Source: Gammaproteobacteria bacterium (lineage in GTDB: Bacteria > Pseudomonadota > Gammaproteobacteria > Steroidobacterales > BM003). From it: DNA of 9,026 nucleotides. Shown here one piece after another: positions 1 through 5,959 of this stretch; position 1 is the first letter of the stretch; each line of letters starts with the position of its first letter. The stretch lies in assembly GCA_026193125.1 (NCBI GenBank), contig JAPHSC010000295.1, positions 1 to 9,026 of the forward strand, written 5' to 3'. The notes beneath the pieces were generated by a model. The model had not been told where the DNA came from. It made no database searches and saw only the letters and a list, made by a program, of their open reading frames with translations. Position numbers and translations under genes: made by a program.

Positions 1-1010
1 AGGAAAATGAACAGCATTTTCGGAACGTTTTCCAGCAGGGCTCGGGTCAGACCTTTACCTTCGTCAGCCACTATTTTGAGACATAGCTCCCGAACCCGGG
101 CCTCCGCCTCGGCCTCCGTTATCCATGGCAGGTCTACACCAAGGTGGACGTCCAGGTCAGCGCACTGCTGATCCGCGGACTGCTGGTTATCCGGTTCCCG
201 GTCAGCCGTCGATTGCTCCTGGGCGTCGGGAACACGGGCCAGAGCGTCTCTTGCCTGCTGTAGCTGTCGCGCAGCCTCCGGGTTACCAGGGTCCTCGGCA
301 GTGACCTCCGACAGCACGTCCCGGGCAATTTCCAACTTGGCTTCCGAGCCGTCTGGGGAGCTGTTTACTTCAAACAGCTTATCGCCATCGCTAAATATCG
401 AAACCAGAAGAAAGAACAGGATGCTGAGGACCAGGTACATGCGAAAGGGCGGCATGTAACGTGCCCTGCGACCCTGCAAATAGTCCACCGTGAGTTGTCC
501 TGGCCTGAACAGCAGCGGTATCAGGCTGCGCCAGATACGTGAGTCCAGGTCGGCAATGTCTCCGACCATGTCGCGGGTCAGTTCCCACAGCGTAATGACT
601 CTGACCTGCGAACGCTGGCCGCAGCTGGCACAGTACTGACCACGAATGGGTGAGGCGCAATTTCTGCAGTACATACTCGCCGCCAGACCGTCGCCGGCTT
701 CGCTCTCGGTAAGGACACGGTGGTCGAGAGAGAATTGCTGGCCGAAACGCTCGATCCCCGCCCGGTGGGTGGCAGCGGCATGCTCGCCCAGAGATTGCTC
801 AAGTGCGGCATGGGATTCCAGTACGTAGTGCACGGTATAGCGGTGTCGTGGACCGTCCTGGTCTGATTCAACCGTGTAAAGAGTCGCCGAAAGAAAACCC
901 TTCAGTTTGAGCATCGACCGAATGTGCTCGCGCAACCAGGCCTCGAATTCATCGCTGATGGCTGGATCGGAATCCAGGTTAACTTCGTAGATAATGGTTG
1001 GAGAGCTCAC
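1..1010 (-). CDS. DUF4286 + zinc-ribbon DUF3667 membrane protein (3' end outside window)
   Basis: The frame is open from a GTG at 1010-1008 to the window edge (336 codons, C-terminus missing). Residues 5-100 (TIIYEVNLD..., EFEAWLREHI, GFLSATLYTVE) resemble the small DUF4286 family. A four-cysteine zinc ribbon follows: C115-x2-C118-x8-C127-x2-C130-G. Next comes the DUF3667 signature, with FRPGQLTVDYL and GRRARYMPPFRMYL leading into a first membrane segment at about 191-207. A hydrophilic, Gln/Asp/Ala-rich stretch (about 208-320) then precedes the start of a second hydrophobic segment at the edge. The families are recognised by sequence feel, and neither has a firmly assigned biochemical role; an inner-membrane location is inferred. 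GTG 1010 was chosen because DUF4286 proteins begin just before the IIYEV strand and because it lies downstream of a promoter-like element. GTG 1025 and TTG 1046 are in-frame alternatives. No good Shine-Dalgarno precedes 1010. It is the only reading frame here with coherent protein features; the other frames are shadows. Confidence 0.8.
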   Translation of the reverse strand, partial: MSSPTIIYEVNLDSDPAISDEFEAWLREHIRSMLKLKGFLSATLYTVESDQDGPRHRYTVHYVLESHAALEQSLGEHAAATHRAGIERFGQQFSLDHRVLTESEAGDGLAASMYCRNCASPIRGQYCASCGQRSQVRVITLWELTRDMVGDIADLDSRIWRSLIPLLFRPGQLTVDYLQGRRARYMPPFRMYLVLSILFFLLVSIFSDGDKLFEVNSSPDGSEAKLEIARDVLSEVTAEDPGNPEAARQLQQARDALARVPDAQEQSTADREPDNQQSADQQCADLDVHLGVDLPWITEAEAEARVRELCLKIVADEGKGLTRALLENVPKMLFIF

Positions 1011-1045
1011 GGAAATTGCATACACCGGTAGACAGAACGCGCTCA

Positions 1046-1074
1046 ACTATAGGCGTCCTTCCCCCGATTGGTAA
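1046..1074 (-). promoter_or_regulatory. Putative sigma70 promoter of the DUF4286-DUF3667 gene
   Basis: On the minus strand TTACCA (1074-1069) and TATAGT (1051-1046) are separated by 17 bases, a good sigma70-like pair. Transcription would begin near 1039, leaving a short leader before GTG 1010 and making the upstream TTG at 1046 (inside the -10 box) an unlikely start. The element lies in the gap after the fadE stop, so the gene may be transcribed independently of fadE, although read-through cannot be excluded because no terminator is evident between them. Confidence 0.45.
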
Positions 1075-1104
1075 ACCCGCACGAGGCCGGTTGCGGTCCC
1101 GGGA

Positions 1105-3660
1105 CTAGCTATCCTCGACAGCTTTGGCCGGCTTTTCCTTGGGCTTTGCCTTCTTCGTACCAGCCGTTCCGGGCTTTGCCTTGGTTTTGCTTTTTGCCCT
1201 GGGTTTTGCGGGTTTGGATACGACAGCACCGCCCACGGCGAGTTCGGAGGAAGCGAAATCGTCTACCGCAATCAACTCCGTCACCAGGCTGTTGTAACTG
1301 TGCATGAAAGCAGCTTCGCTTTTGCTCAATAGCCCCAATTCCAGCAGTCGGCTAATGCGTGCCTCACTTGATTCGCCAGGCAGGTGTTCGGCGTGCAGTT
1401 TGCCTCGCAGGTTCCGCTCAATAGGTTCCGCCTTGACGGCCATTTCCATCGCCTTGCCAAGCTGATAAAGGGGATTGCCAGCGATTGGCGACGTGTATAT
1501 ACCATCGCAAAGACGTTCACGGGTGCTGCCGGGATTCAATATCAGGTTCACTACTTCCTGGGACAGTTTGTCAGAAGGTGCCGCATACATACGTCCTCTC
1601 GGGAACACCAGTCCCCGTAGAACGACAGCTGCCGCACGGTTGGGCAGATTGCGCAACAGCCCGTGCAGCTGCTCCTGTGCGAAATACAACAAATGGCGGC
1701 AGGCCCATTCCACCAGTGGCAGGTCACTGGCAGGCCGACCCTGGTTTTCGTAGTGTTTGAGTACGCAAGAAGCGAGGTAGGTGGCACTGAGCACGTCACC
1801 CAGTCGGGCAGAAATGGATTCGCGCTTTTTCAAGTCCCCGCCCAGCGTCAGCATCGCCGCATCGGTTACCAGGGCAAAGGCCGCACTATAGCGCGTGATG
1901 TGCTGATAGTAGCGCCGCGTGGGTCCGTGATTCGGAACATCAGAGTAGCGAGCATTGGTCAACGCCATGAAGAACGCGCGCGCCGCGTTGCTGAGCGCAT
2001 AGCCAATATGCCCGAACAGCGCATCATCAAATGCGTTGATTGCCGTCTCGTCATTGTCTTCCCTGGCTGCTTCCATTTCCTTGAGCACGTACGGGTGACA
2101 GCGGATCGCCCCCTGGCCAAAGATAATCAGGCTGCGCGTGAGTATGTTTGCGCCTTCCACGGTAATGGCGATGGGCACAGACTGATAGCCTCGACCCAGG
2201 TAGTTCTTCGGCCCCAGGCAAATGCCCTTGCCGCCGTGGATGTCCATGGCGTCATTGGCGATTTTTCGACCCATTTCCGTGCAGTGATACTTGAGAATGG
2301 CGGACGGGACCGAGGGCCGGGCGCCCTGATCCACGGCTGCGGCCGTCACGCTACGACCGGCATCCACGATATAGGTGAGACCGGCAATGCGAGCCAGGGC
2401 CTCGCCTACTCCCTCGAACTTTCCTATGGGCATTCCGAATTGCTGCCTGATGCGGGCATAGGCGCCGGTGGCGTGCACGGCGGCCTTGGCTCCACCGGTC
2501 GAGTTAGCCGGAAGCGAAATGCTGCGGCCAACCGATAGACATTCGACCAGCATGCGCCAACCCTCGCCGGCCATGTCGGGTCCCCCAATGATGCTGTCCA
2601 GCGGTACAAACACGTCCTTGCCCTGGGTAGGTCCGTTCTGGAATGGCACATTCAAGGGGAGATGTCTTCGACCTATGGTTATTCCCGGTAGATTGGCAGG
2701 TATCAAGGCCGCAGTTATGCCCAGGTCTTCTGTCTCACCGAGCAGATGGTCGGGATCATAAAGCTTGAAAGCCAGACCCAGTACCGTGGCTACCGGAGCC
2801 AGTGTGATGTAGCGCTTGTCCCAGTTCAGACGAATGCCGAGTATTTCCTCACCCTCGTAGCTGCCCCGGCATATCACGCCGTGATCCGGTATCGATGCGG
2901 CATCCGATCCGGCGGTAGGACCCGTCAGTGCAAAGCAGGGGATGTCCACGCCGCTGGCCAACCTGGGAAGATAGTGGTCTTTTTGTGCCTCGGTCCCGTA
3001 GTGCAGAAGCAGTTCAGCGGGTCCGAGCGAGTTCGGGACGGCAACGGTAGAGGCAGCGGTGACGCTGTGGCTGGCAATCTTTGCCAATACGCAGGAATGG
3101 GCGTAAGCGGAAAACTCCCGGCCACCGTATTGCTTGGGAATAATCATGGCGAAGAACCCCTGGCTCTTCATGAATGCCCATACTTCAGGGCTCAGGTCCG
3201 CGCGCGCGTGGGTGGTTTCCCAGTTATTTATCAGGCCGCAGAGTTCTTCAACCGGACCGTCCAGGAAGGCTTGTTCTTCCTGGGAAAGTCGGGGTGCGGG
3301 GGCATCGTTCAGCTGGGTCCAGTCCGGGGCGCCACTGAATAGCTCGCCTTCCCACCAGACCGTGCCGGCCTCAAGCGCCTCGCGTTCGGTGGAGGACATA
3401 CTGGGTACCATGCGCCGATAGAAGGCCAGCATCGGGCGCACGATGCGGTCACGCCTGAAATCGTCGTAGTTAAGGGCGACCATGACCGCAAAGAGCAACC
3501 ACAGCAGGAGCAGCCACAAAAATCCGCCGTCACCGAAAAAAGTGTAGGCGAGCAACAAGCCGCCCAATATGGCAGTGGACCTGCGCAAGTCTGTACGCTG
3601 GTAGGCAAGTGCTATGGCGCCGCCAATGAATACCGTCAGCCAAAAAATTACGCTCAGCAT
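1105..3660 (-). CDS. fadE: FadE-type acyl-CoA dehydrogenase, membrane-associated
   Basis: Protein of 851 residues, a little longer than typical FadE (about 815). FadE catalyses the first, FAD-dependent step of fatty-acid beta-oxidation, acyl-CoA to trans-2-enoyl-CoA. Two or three N-terminal hydrophobic segments (about 1-19, 27-42, 46-63) suggest inner-membrane attachment. The dehydrogenase core spans about 125-525. It contains FALTGPTAGSDAAS (243-256), QFGMPIGKFEGVGEALARIAG (407-427) and DIHGGKGI (473-480). The VEGANILTRSLIIFGQGAIRCHP block (501-523) follows, in which E502 aligns with the catalytic base of the family. A FadE-specific C-terminal domain (DUF1974) follows to about 800. The last 35 residues (about 816-850) are rich in Lys, Ala and Pro and are not part of the usual family fold. 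The ATG is supported by GGAG nine bases upstream. The gene lies after an mdh terminator and has its own probable promoter. Confidence 0.96.
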   Translation of the reverse strand: MLSVIFWLTVFIGGAIALAYQRTDLRRSTAILGGLLLAYTFFGDGGFLWLLLLWLLFAVMVALNYDDFRRDRIVRPMLAFYRRMVPSMSSTEREALEAGTVWWEGELFSGAPDWTQLNDAPAPRLSQEEQAFLDGPVEELCGLINNWETTHARADLSPEVWAFMKSQGFFAMIIPKQYGGREFSAYAHSCVLAKIASHSVTAASTVAVPNSLGPAELLLHYGTEAQKDHYLPRLASGVDIPCFALTGPTAGSDAASIPDHGVICRGSYEGEEILGIRLNWDKRYITLAPVATVLGLAFKLYDPDHLLGETEDLGITAALIPANLPGITIGRRHLPLNVPFQNGPTQGKDVFVPLDSIIGGPDMAGEGWRMLVECLSVGRSISLPANSTGGAKAAVHATGAYARIRQQFGMPIGKFEGVGEALARIAGLTYIVDAGRSVTAAAVDQGARPSVPSAILKYHCTEMGRKIANDAMDIHGGKGICLGPKNYLGRGYQSVPIAITVEGANILTRSLIIFGQGAIRCHPYVLKEMEAAREDNDETAINAFDDALFGHIGYALSNAARAFFMALTNARYSDVPNHGPTRRYYQHITRYSAAFALVTDAAMLTLGGDLKKRESISARLGDVLSATYLASCVLKHYENQGRPASDLPLVEWACRHLLYFAQEQLHGLLRNLPNRAAAVVLRGLVFPRGRMYAAPSDKLSQEVVNLILNPGSTRERLCDGIYTSPIAGNPLYQLGKAMEMAVKAEPIERNLRGKLHAEHLPGESSEARISRLLELGLLSKSEAAFMHSYNSLVTELIAVDDFASSELAVGGAVVSKPAKPRAKSKTKAKPGTAGTKKAKPKEKPAKAVEDS

Positions 3661-3682
3661 CTACACACTCTCCATTTTGCGG

Positions 3683-3720
3683 GTGCCTGCAACAGGCACG
3701 CCCCGGACGTTGTCCCGGGC
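3683..3720 (-). promoter_or_regulatory. Two adjacent hairpins in the fadE leader
   Basis: Two inverted repeats abut exactly. At 3683-3699 the arms GTGCCTG and CAGGCAC form a perfect 7-bp stem with a 3-base loop. At 3700-3720 the arms GCCCCGGAC and GTCCCGGGC form a 9-bp stem with one mismatch and a 3-base loop. In the fadE mRNA they would lie between the probable start site and the ribosome site. No U-run follows either one, so they are not ordinary terminators. A role in mRNA stability or regulation is inference only. Confidence 0.5.
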
Positions 3721-3735
3721 AAATCAGACCAGTCT
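3719..3735 (-). promoter_or_regulatory. Possible FadR-like operator upstream of fadE
   Basis: The minus strand reads AGACTGGTCTGATTTG. The left part, ACTGGTCTGA, matches the well-known FadR operator pattern (TGGTCNGACCA type), but the right arm reads TTTG instead of the expected CCAG, so the site is asymmetric. It sits at the expected transcription start just downstream of a TAATAT box, a position where a repressor would block fadE expression. FadR itself is not in this window. Confidence 0.4.
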
Positions 3736-3765
3736 ATATTACAGAGAAATGATGCGCGGCAACAA
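3736..3765 (-). promoter_or_regulatory. Putative fadE promoter
   Basis: TAATAT (3741-3736, minus strand) is a good -10 box. The -35 is poor: TTGTTG at 3765-3760 gives an 18-base spacing and overlaps the T-run of the mdh terminator. Placement directly before a FadR-like site and after the mdh terminator supports an independent fadE transcript. Confidence 0.4.
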
Positions 3766-3788
3766 AAAAGGCCCCGCGAGGGGCCTTT
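3764..3788 (-). terminator. Intrinsic terminator of mdh
   Basis: The arms AAAGGCCCC and GGGGCCTTT pair perfectly (9 bp) around a 4-base loop. On the minus strand six T residues close and follow the stem, whereas the plus strand has only three. It lies 27 bases past the mdh stop codon, as expected for an mdh terminator. Confidence 0.9.
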
Positions 3789-3814
3789 CATGTCGTCTTG
3801 CGCCGATGCCGGAG

Positions 3815-4792
3815 CTAGAGCAGGTCTTTAACGCCGTCACGTTCCTCGCGCAGTTCCGCGTCGCTGGCATCCATGCGAGCCCGGCTGAAATCGTCAATGG
3901 CCAGGCCCTGGACGATTTCGTATTTGCCGCCGCTGCAGGTGACGGGGTAGGAATAAATCACGCCGGGCTTGATGCCGTAGCTGCCGTCTGACGGCACGGC
4001 CATACTGACCCAGTCACCCTTGGGTGTGCCCTTGGTCCAGTCCCGCATATGGTCGATGGCTGCCGAGGCCGCCGAAGCCGCCGATGATGCTCCGCGCGCC
4101 TTGATAATGGCGGCTCCGCGTTGCTGTACGGTGGGGATAAAGTCACCTACCAGCCATCCCTGGTCTACTTTCGCCTTGGCCGGGCCGCCGGCTATGGTGG
4201 CGTGACTGATGTCGGGATACTGGGTCGAGGAATGGTTGCCCCAGATGGTCAGTTTTTTGATGTCGGTAACATGACAGCCAGTTTTGTTCGCCAGCTGGCT
4301 CATGGCCCGATTGTGATCCAGGCGGGTCATGGCAGTGAAATTGGCGGCCGGCAAATCCGGAGCGTTGGCCTGGGCAATCAAGGCATTGGTATTGGCCGGA
4401 TTGCCCACTACGAGAATACGCACATCTCGACTGGCATGCTTGTTCATGGCCTTGCCCTGCACCGAGAAAATAGCCGCGTTTGCCAGCAACAGGTCTTTGC
4501 GCTCCATGCCCGGACCGCGGGGACGTGCGCCGACCAGCAAGGCATAGTCAGTGTCTTTGAAGGCTACATTGGGATCGTCGCTGCACACAATGCCTGCGAG
4601 CGTAGGGAAGGCGCAATCGTTGAGTTCCATGGCCACACCCTGCAGAGCGCCCAGCGCCTGGGGAATCTCGAGCAATTGCAGGATGACCGGCTGGTCTGAC
4701 CCCAGCATTTGACCTGATGCAATACGGAAACACAGTTGATAGCCGATTTGACCAGCAGCGCCGGTGATGGCCACGCGGACAGGATTCTTCAT
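3815..4792 (-). CDS. mdh: Malate dehydrogenase (NAD-dependent, type 2)
   Basis: Protein of 325 residues, full length for the bacterial type-2 malate dehydrogenases that interconvert malate and oxaloacetate with NAD in the citric-acid cycle (cytoplasm). It shows the nucleotide-binding motif GAAGQIGY (11-18) and the acidic residue E42 after the second strand. The mobile substrate loop is GARPRGPGMERKD (88-100), with substrate-binding arginines. NPANTNA (131-137), TRLDHNRA (156-163) and IWGNHSSTQYPD (183-194) follow; D159 and H187 form the expected catalytic relay pair. The C-terminal EERDGVKDLL is the usual end of the family. The ATG at 4792 is preceded by AAGGAAGG at ideal spacing. The gene is monocistronic, with an intrinsic terminator after it and a long non-coding region before it. 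Confidence 0.97.
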   Translation of the reverse strand: MKNPVRVAITGAAGQIGYQLCFRIASGQMLGSDQPVILQLLEIPQALGALQGVAMELNDCAFPTLAGIVCSDDPNVAFKDTDYALLVGARPRGPGMERKDLLLANAAIFSVQGKAMNKHASRDVRILVVGNPANTNALIAQANAPDLPAANFTAMTRLDHNRAMSQLANKTGCHVTDIKKLTIWGNHSSTQYPDISHATIAGGPAKAKVDQGWLVGDFIPTVQQRGAAIIKARGASSAASAASAAIDHMRDWTKGTPKGDWVSMAVPSDGSYGIKPGVIYSYPVTCSGGKYEIVQGLAIDDFSRARMDASDAELREERDGVKDLL

Positions 4793-5141
4793 GGGTTGCC
4801 TTCCTTACAGTAGGCGTTTCCTGTGCGGAAACGACGATGCGCAAAATGGGACAGCGGTGAAAATTTTAGCACCGGCACAATATTACGACACGAATCACCG
4901 GCAGAACTATCGCGGCAAGCCGCAACATGGACTGTGATTTGTCGTTACTTGCCGGTGCATCCAGGGACAGGTTTTACACGCCAAAACACGGGGTAGAGAC
5001 TTTGTCAGCCCGTGCCGGGCGCCCGATAATCTGCGTCAAGAGGAAAAAGAGAACCTATAACTACATGATAAATAAGGGTTAAACAGTAGACGGCAGGCGG
5101 CGGGAAAATAATTATTACAAAAGCTTGCAATCCTAAGTATT
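4793..5141. other. Non-coding divergent region between mdh and the GntR/ABC operon
   Basis: No credible gene was found. Visible elements: the mdh Shine-Dalgarno; an inverted repeat CGTTTCC/GGAAACG at 4815-4833 in the mdh leader; three copies of CACCGGCA or its complement (4870-4877, 4896-4903, 4950-4957); a 10-base palindrome CGGGCGCCCG at 5016-5025; and an AT-rich stretch (about 5040-5120) upstream of the operon promoter. A weak mdh -10 candidate, TAAAAT, lies on the minus strand near 4863-4868 with no convincing -35. The region most likely carries mdh upstream control sequence; a small RNA cannot be excluded. Confidence 0.6.
4815..4833 (-). promoter_or_regulatory. Small hairpin in the mdh leader
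   Basis: Arms CGTTTCC and GGAAACG (7 bp, perfect) enclose a 5-base loop about 15 bases before the mdh ribosome site. The TTCC arm could alternatively pair with the GGAA of the Shine-Dalgarno, so a translational effect is possible but unproven. Confidence 0.35.
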
Positions 5142-5152
5142 GGTGTTATAGT
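5125..5152 (+). promoter_or_regulatory. Sigma70-like promoter of the GntR/ABC operon
   Basis: TTGCAA (5125-5130) and TATAGT (5147-5152) are spaced by 16 bases, with an AT-rich stretch upstream. The start site would be near 5159, about 68 bases before the first gene. The -10 box lies inside the palindromic operator, which fits direct repression by the operon's own regulator. Confidence 0.7.
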
Positions 5153-5165
5153 TAACTACAACACC
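5142..5165 (+). promoter_or_regulatory. Probable YtrA-family GntR operator (24-base palindrome)
   Basis: The left half GGTGTTATAGTT and the right half AACTACAACACC form an inverted repeat in which 11 of 12 pairs match, with no spacer. YtrA-type regulators bind long palindromes with GTGT...ACAC ends upstream of their own operons, so this is the obvious site for the regulator encoded at 5564-5959. It covers the -10 box and start region, so binding should block transcription. The assignment rests on position and symmetry, not on binding data. Confidence 0.7.
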
Positions 5166-5180
5166 ACCGCACTTGAGGTT

Positions 5181-5203
5181 GGTACGGGGCAGGACGCCCC
5201 ACC
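5181..5203 (+). promoter_or_regulatory. Leader hairpin before the first gene of the operon
   Basis: GGGGC (5186-5190) and GCCCC (5196-5200) pair around a 5-base loop and can be extended by GGT/ACC past a two-base bulge. No T-run follows, so it is not a classical terminator. It sits in the transcribed leader, 12 bases before the GGGAG ribosome site at 5215-5219. Confidence 0.35.
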
Positions 5204-5226
5204 GGAAAAACAATGGGAGCTCGGCG

Positions 5227-5517
5227 ATGAGCGTGATGAAACGAATGATTGGCGAATTGGCACCGGGGTTTTTGATGCTGGTTCTTGTACTGGCGGGTGT
5301 GGTCAGCGGTGAAGCAACCCAGGCAGAACAGGTGGCCGAGCAGGTCACCGTGGATATGGAAGTCCAGTTGCGGGACGTCGCGGGGCAATTTGCCATCCAG
5401 GTACTTTCCGGAGCCGGGGCAGTGCTCTCCAGCGCCTCTGACCTGGGCGAGGATGCGGGCCTGTGCTCATCCGAAGACAGGGTCGCCTCGAGCGAACGCC
5501 AGCAGCGCAGCTTCTAG
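5227..5517 (+). CDS. Small membrane or exported protein, first gene of the GntR/ABC operon
   Basis: Predicted protein of 96 residues; the family is not recognised. A basic start (MSVMKRM) precedes one hydrophobic segment (about 13-28), consistent with a signal peptide or single membrane anchor. No clear Ala-x-Ala cleavage site is seen. The rest (29-96) is polar and acidic, then Ser/Arg/Gln-rich, with a single cysteine (C80). ATG 5227 was chosen because GGGAG (5215-5219) lies seven bases upstream; a TTG at 5173 in the same frame would add 18 residues lacking signal-peptide character. It is the first open frame after the operator-controlled promoter and lies 46 bases before the regulator gene, so it is probably co-transcribed and repressed by it. 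It could be an accessory peptide of the transporter, or a non-functional leader frame. Confidence 0.6.
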   Translation: MSVMKRMIGELAPGFLMLVLVLAGVVSGEATQAEQVAEQVTVDMEVQLRDVAGQFAIQVLSGAGAVLSSASDLGEDAGLCSSEDRVASSERQQRSF

Positions 5518-5563
5518 GTGACAGCTATGTATTACGAGGCACGACGCGGTCGGGGCGTTAAAC

Positions 5564-5959
5564 ATGGATCCTAACTGGAACGACAACCTGCCGATTTATC
5601 GCCAACTCAGAGACAGGGTGGTGTCTATGATTCTCGAAGGCGTGTTGAAGGATGGCGACGCCTTGCCGTCTGTGCGCAATGTGGCGGCCGAATACCGGCT
5701 TAATCCTCTTACCGTCCTCAAGGGATACCAGGAACTGGTGGATGAAAACCTGGTGGAAAAGAAGCGCGGCCTGGGCATGTTCGTGATGGAAGGTGCAAGG
5801 GTTGAATTACTCAAGGACGAGCGTCGACGTTTTCTGGAAGATGAATGGCCGCTGGTGCTGGAACGGATCACCCGCCTGGGTTTGTCCGTGCAGGATTTGG
5901 CGGCGACCGCCGAGGCAGATGCAACGACAGGTGATTCTGGCGAGGGAGAACAAAAGTGA
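5564..5959 (+). CDS. GntR-family transcriptional regulator, YtrA subfamily
   Basis: Protein of 131 residues, the short length typical of the YtrA group. The N-terminal winged helix-turn-helix spans about 9-76: LPIYRQLRDRVVSMILEG (9-26), then the recognition region LPSVRNVAAEYRLNPLTVLKGY (34-55) and the wing EKKRGLGMFV (65-74). The remaining 55 residues form a short helical tail, as in YtrA proteins, with no large ligand-binding domain. Such regulators usually repress their own operon, often with an ABC transporter, and respond to cell-envelope or antibiotic signals; the signal here is unknown. The ribosome site is weak (GGGG upstream of ATG). Its stop overlaps the ABC gene start (GTGA), indicating translational coupling. 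The 24-base palindrome at 5142-5165 is the likely target. Confidence 0.93.
   Translation: MDPNWNDNLPIYRQLRDRVVSMILEGVLKDGDALPSVRNVAAEYRLNPLTVLKGYQELVDENLVEKKRGLGMFVMEGARVELLKDERRRFLEDEWPLVLERITRLGLSVQDLAATAEADATTGDSGEGEQK

Noticed and set aside
391..660. Short minus-strand frame beginning MRLTHSW
   Set aside because: It is an out-of-frame shadow of the DUF4286-DUF3667 gene, whose zinc ribbon and membrane signature are read in another frame over the same bases.
1078..1105. Palindrome GTCCCGGGAC (1096-1105) and an imperfect hairpin after fadE as a terminator
   Set aside because: No T-run follows on the minus strand and the second stem has a mismatch, so a terminator cannot be supported.
1663..2538. 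A 291-codon open frame on the plus strand
   Set aside because: It lies wholly antisense to the fadE core, which has clear family motifs; the antisense translation has no recognisable domain and arises from the high GC content.
4121..4699. A 192-codon open frame on the plus strand
   Set aside because: Antisense to the conserved mdh gene, with no domain features or ribosome site of note.
5173..5226. TTG start extending the small first gene of the operon by 18 residues
   Set aside because: It would place an Arg-rich stretch before the hydrophobic segment and has a poorer ribosome site than ATG 5227.
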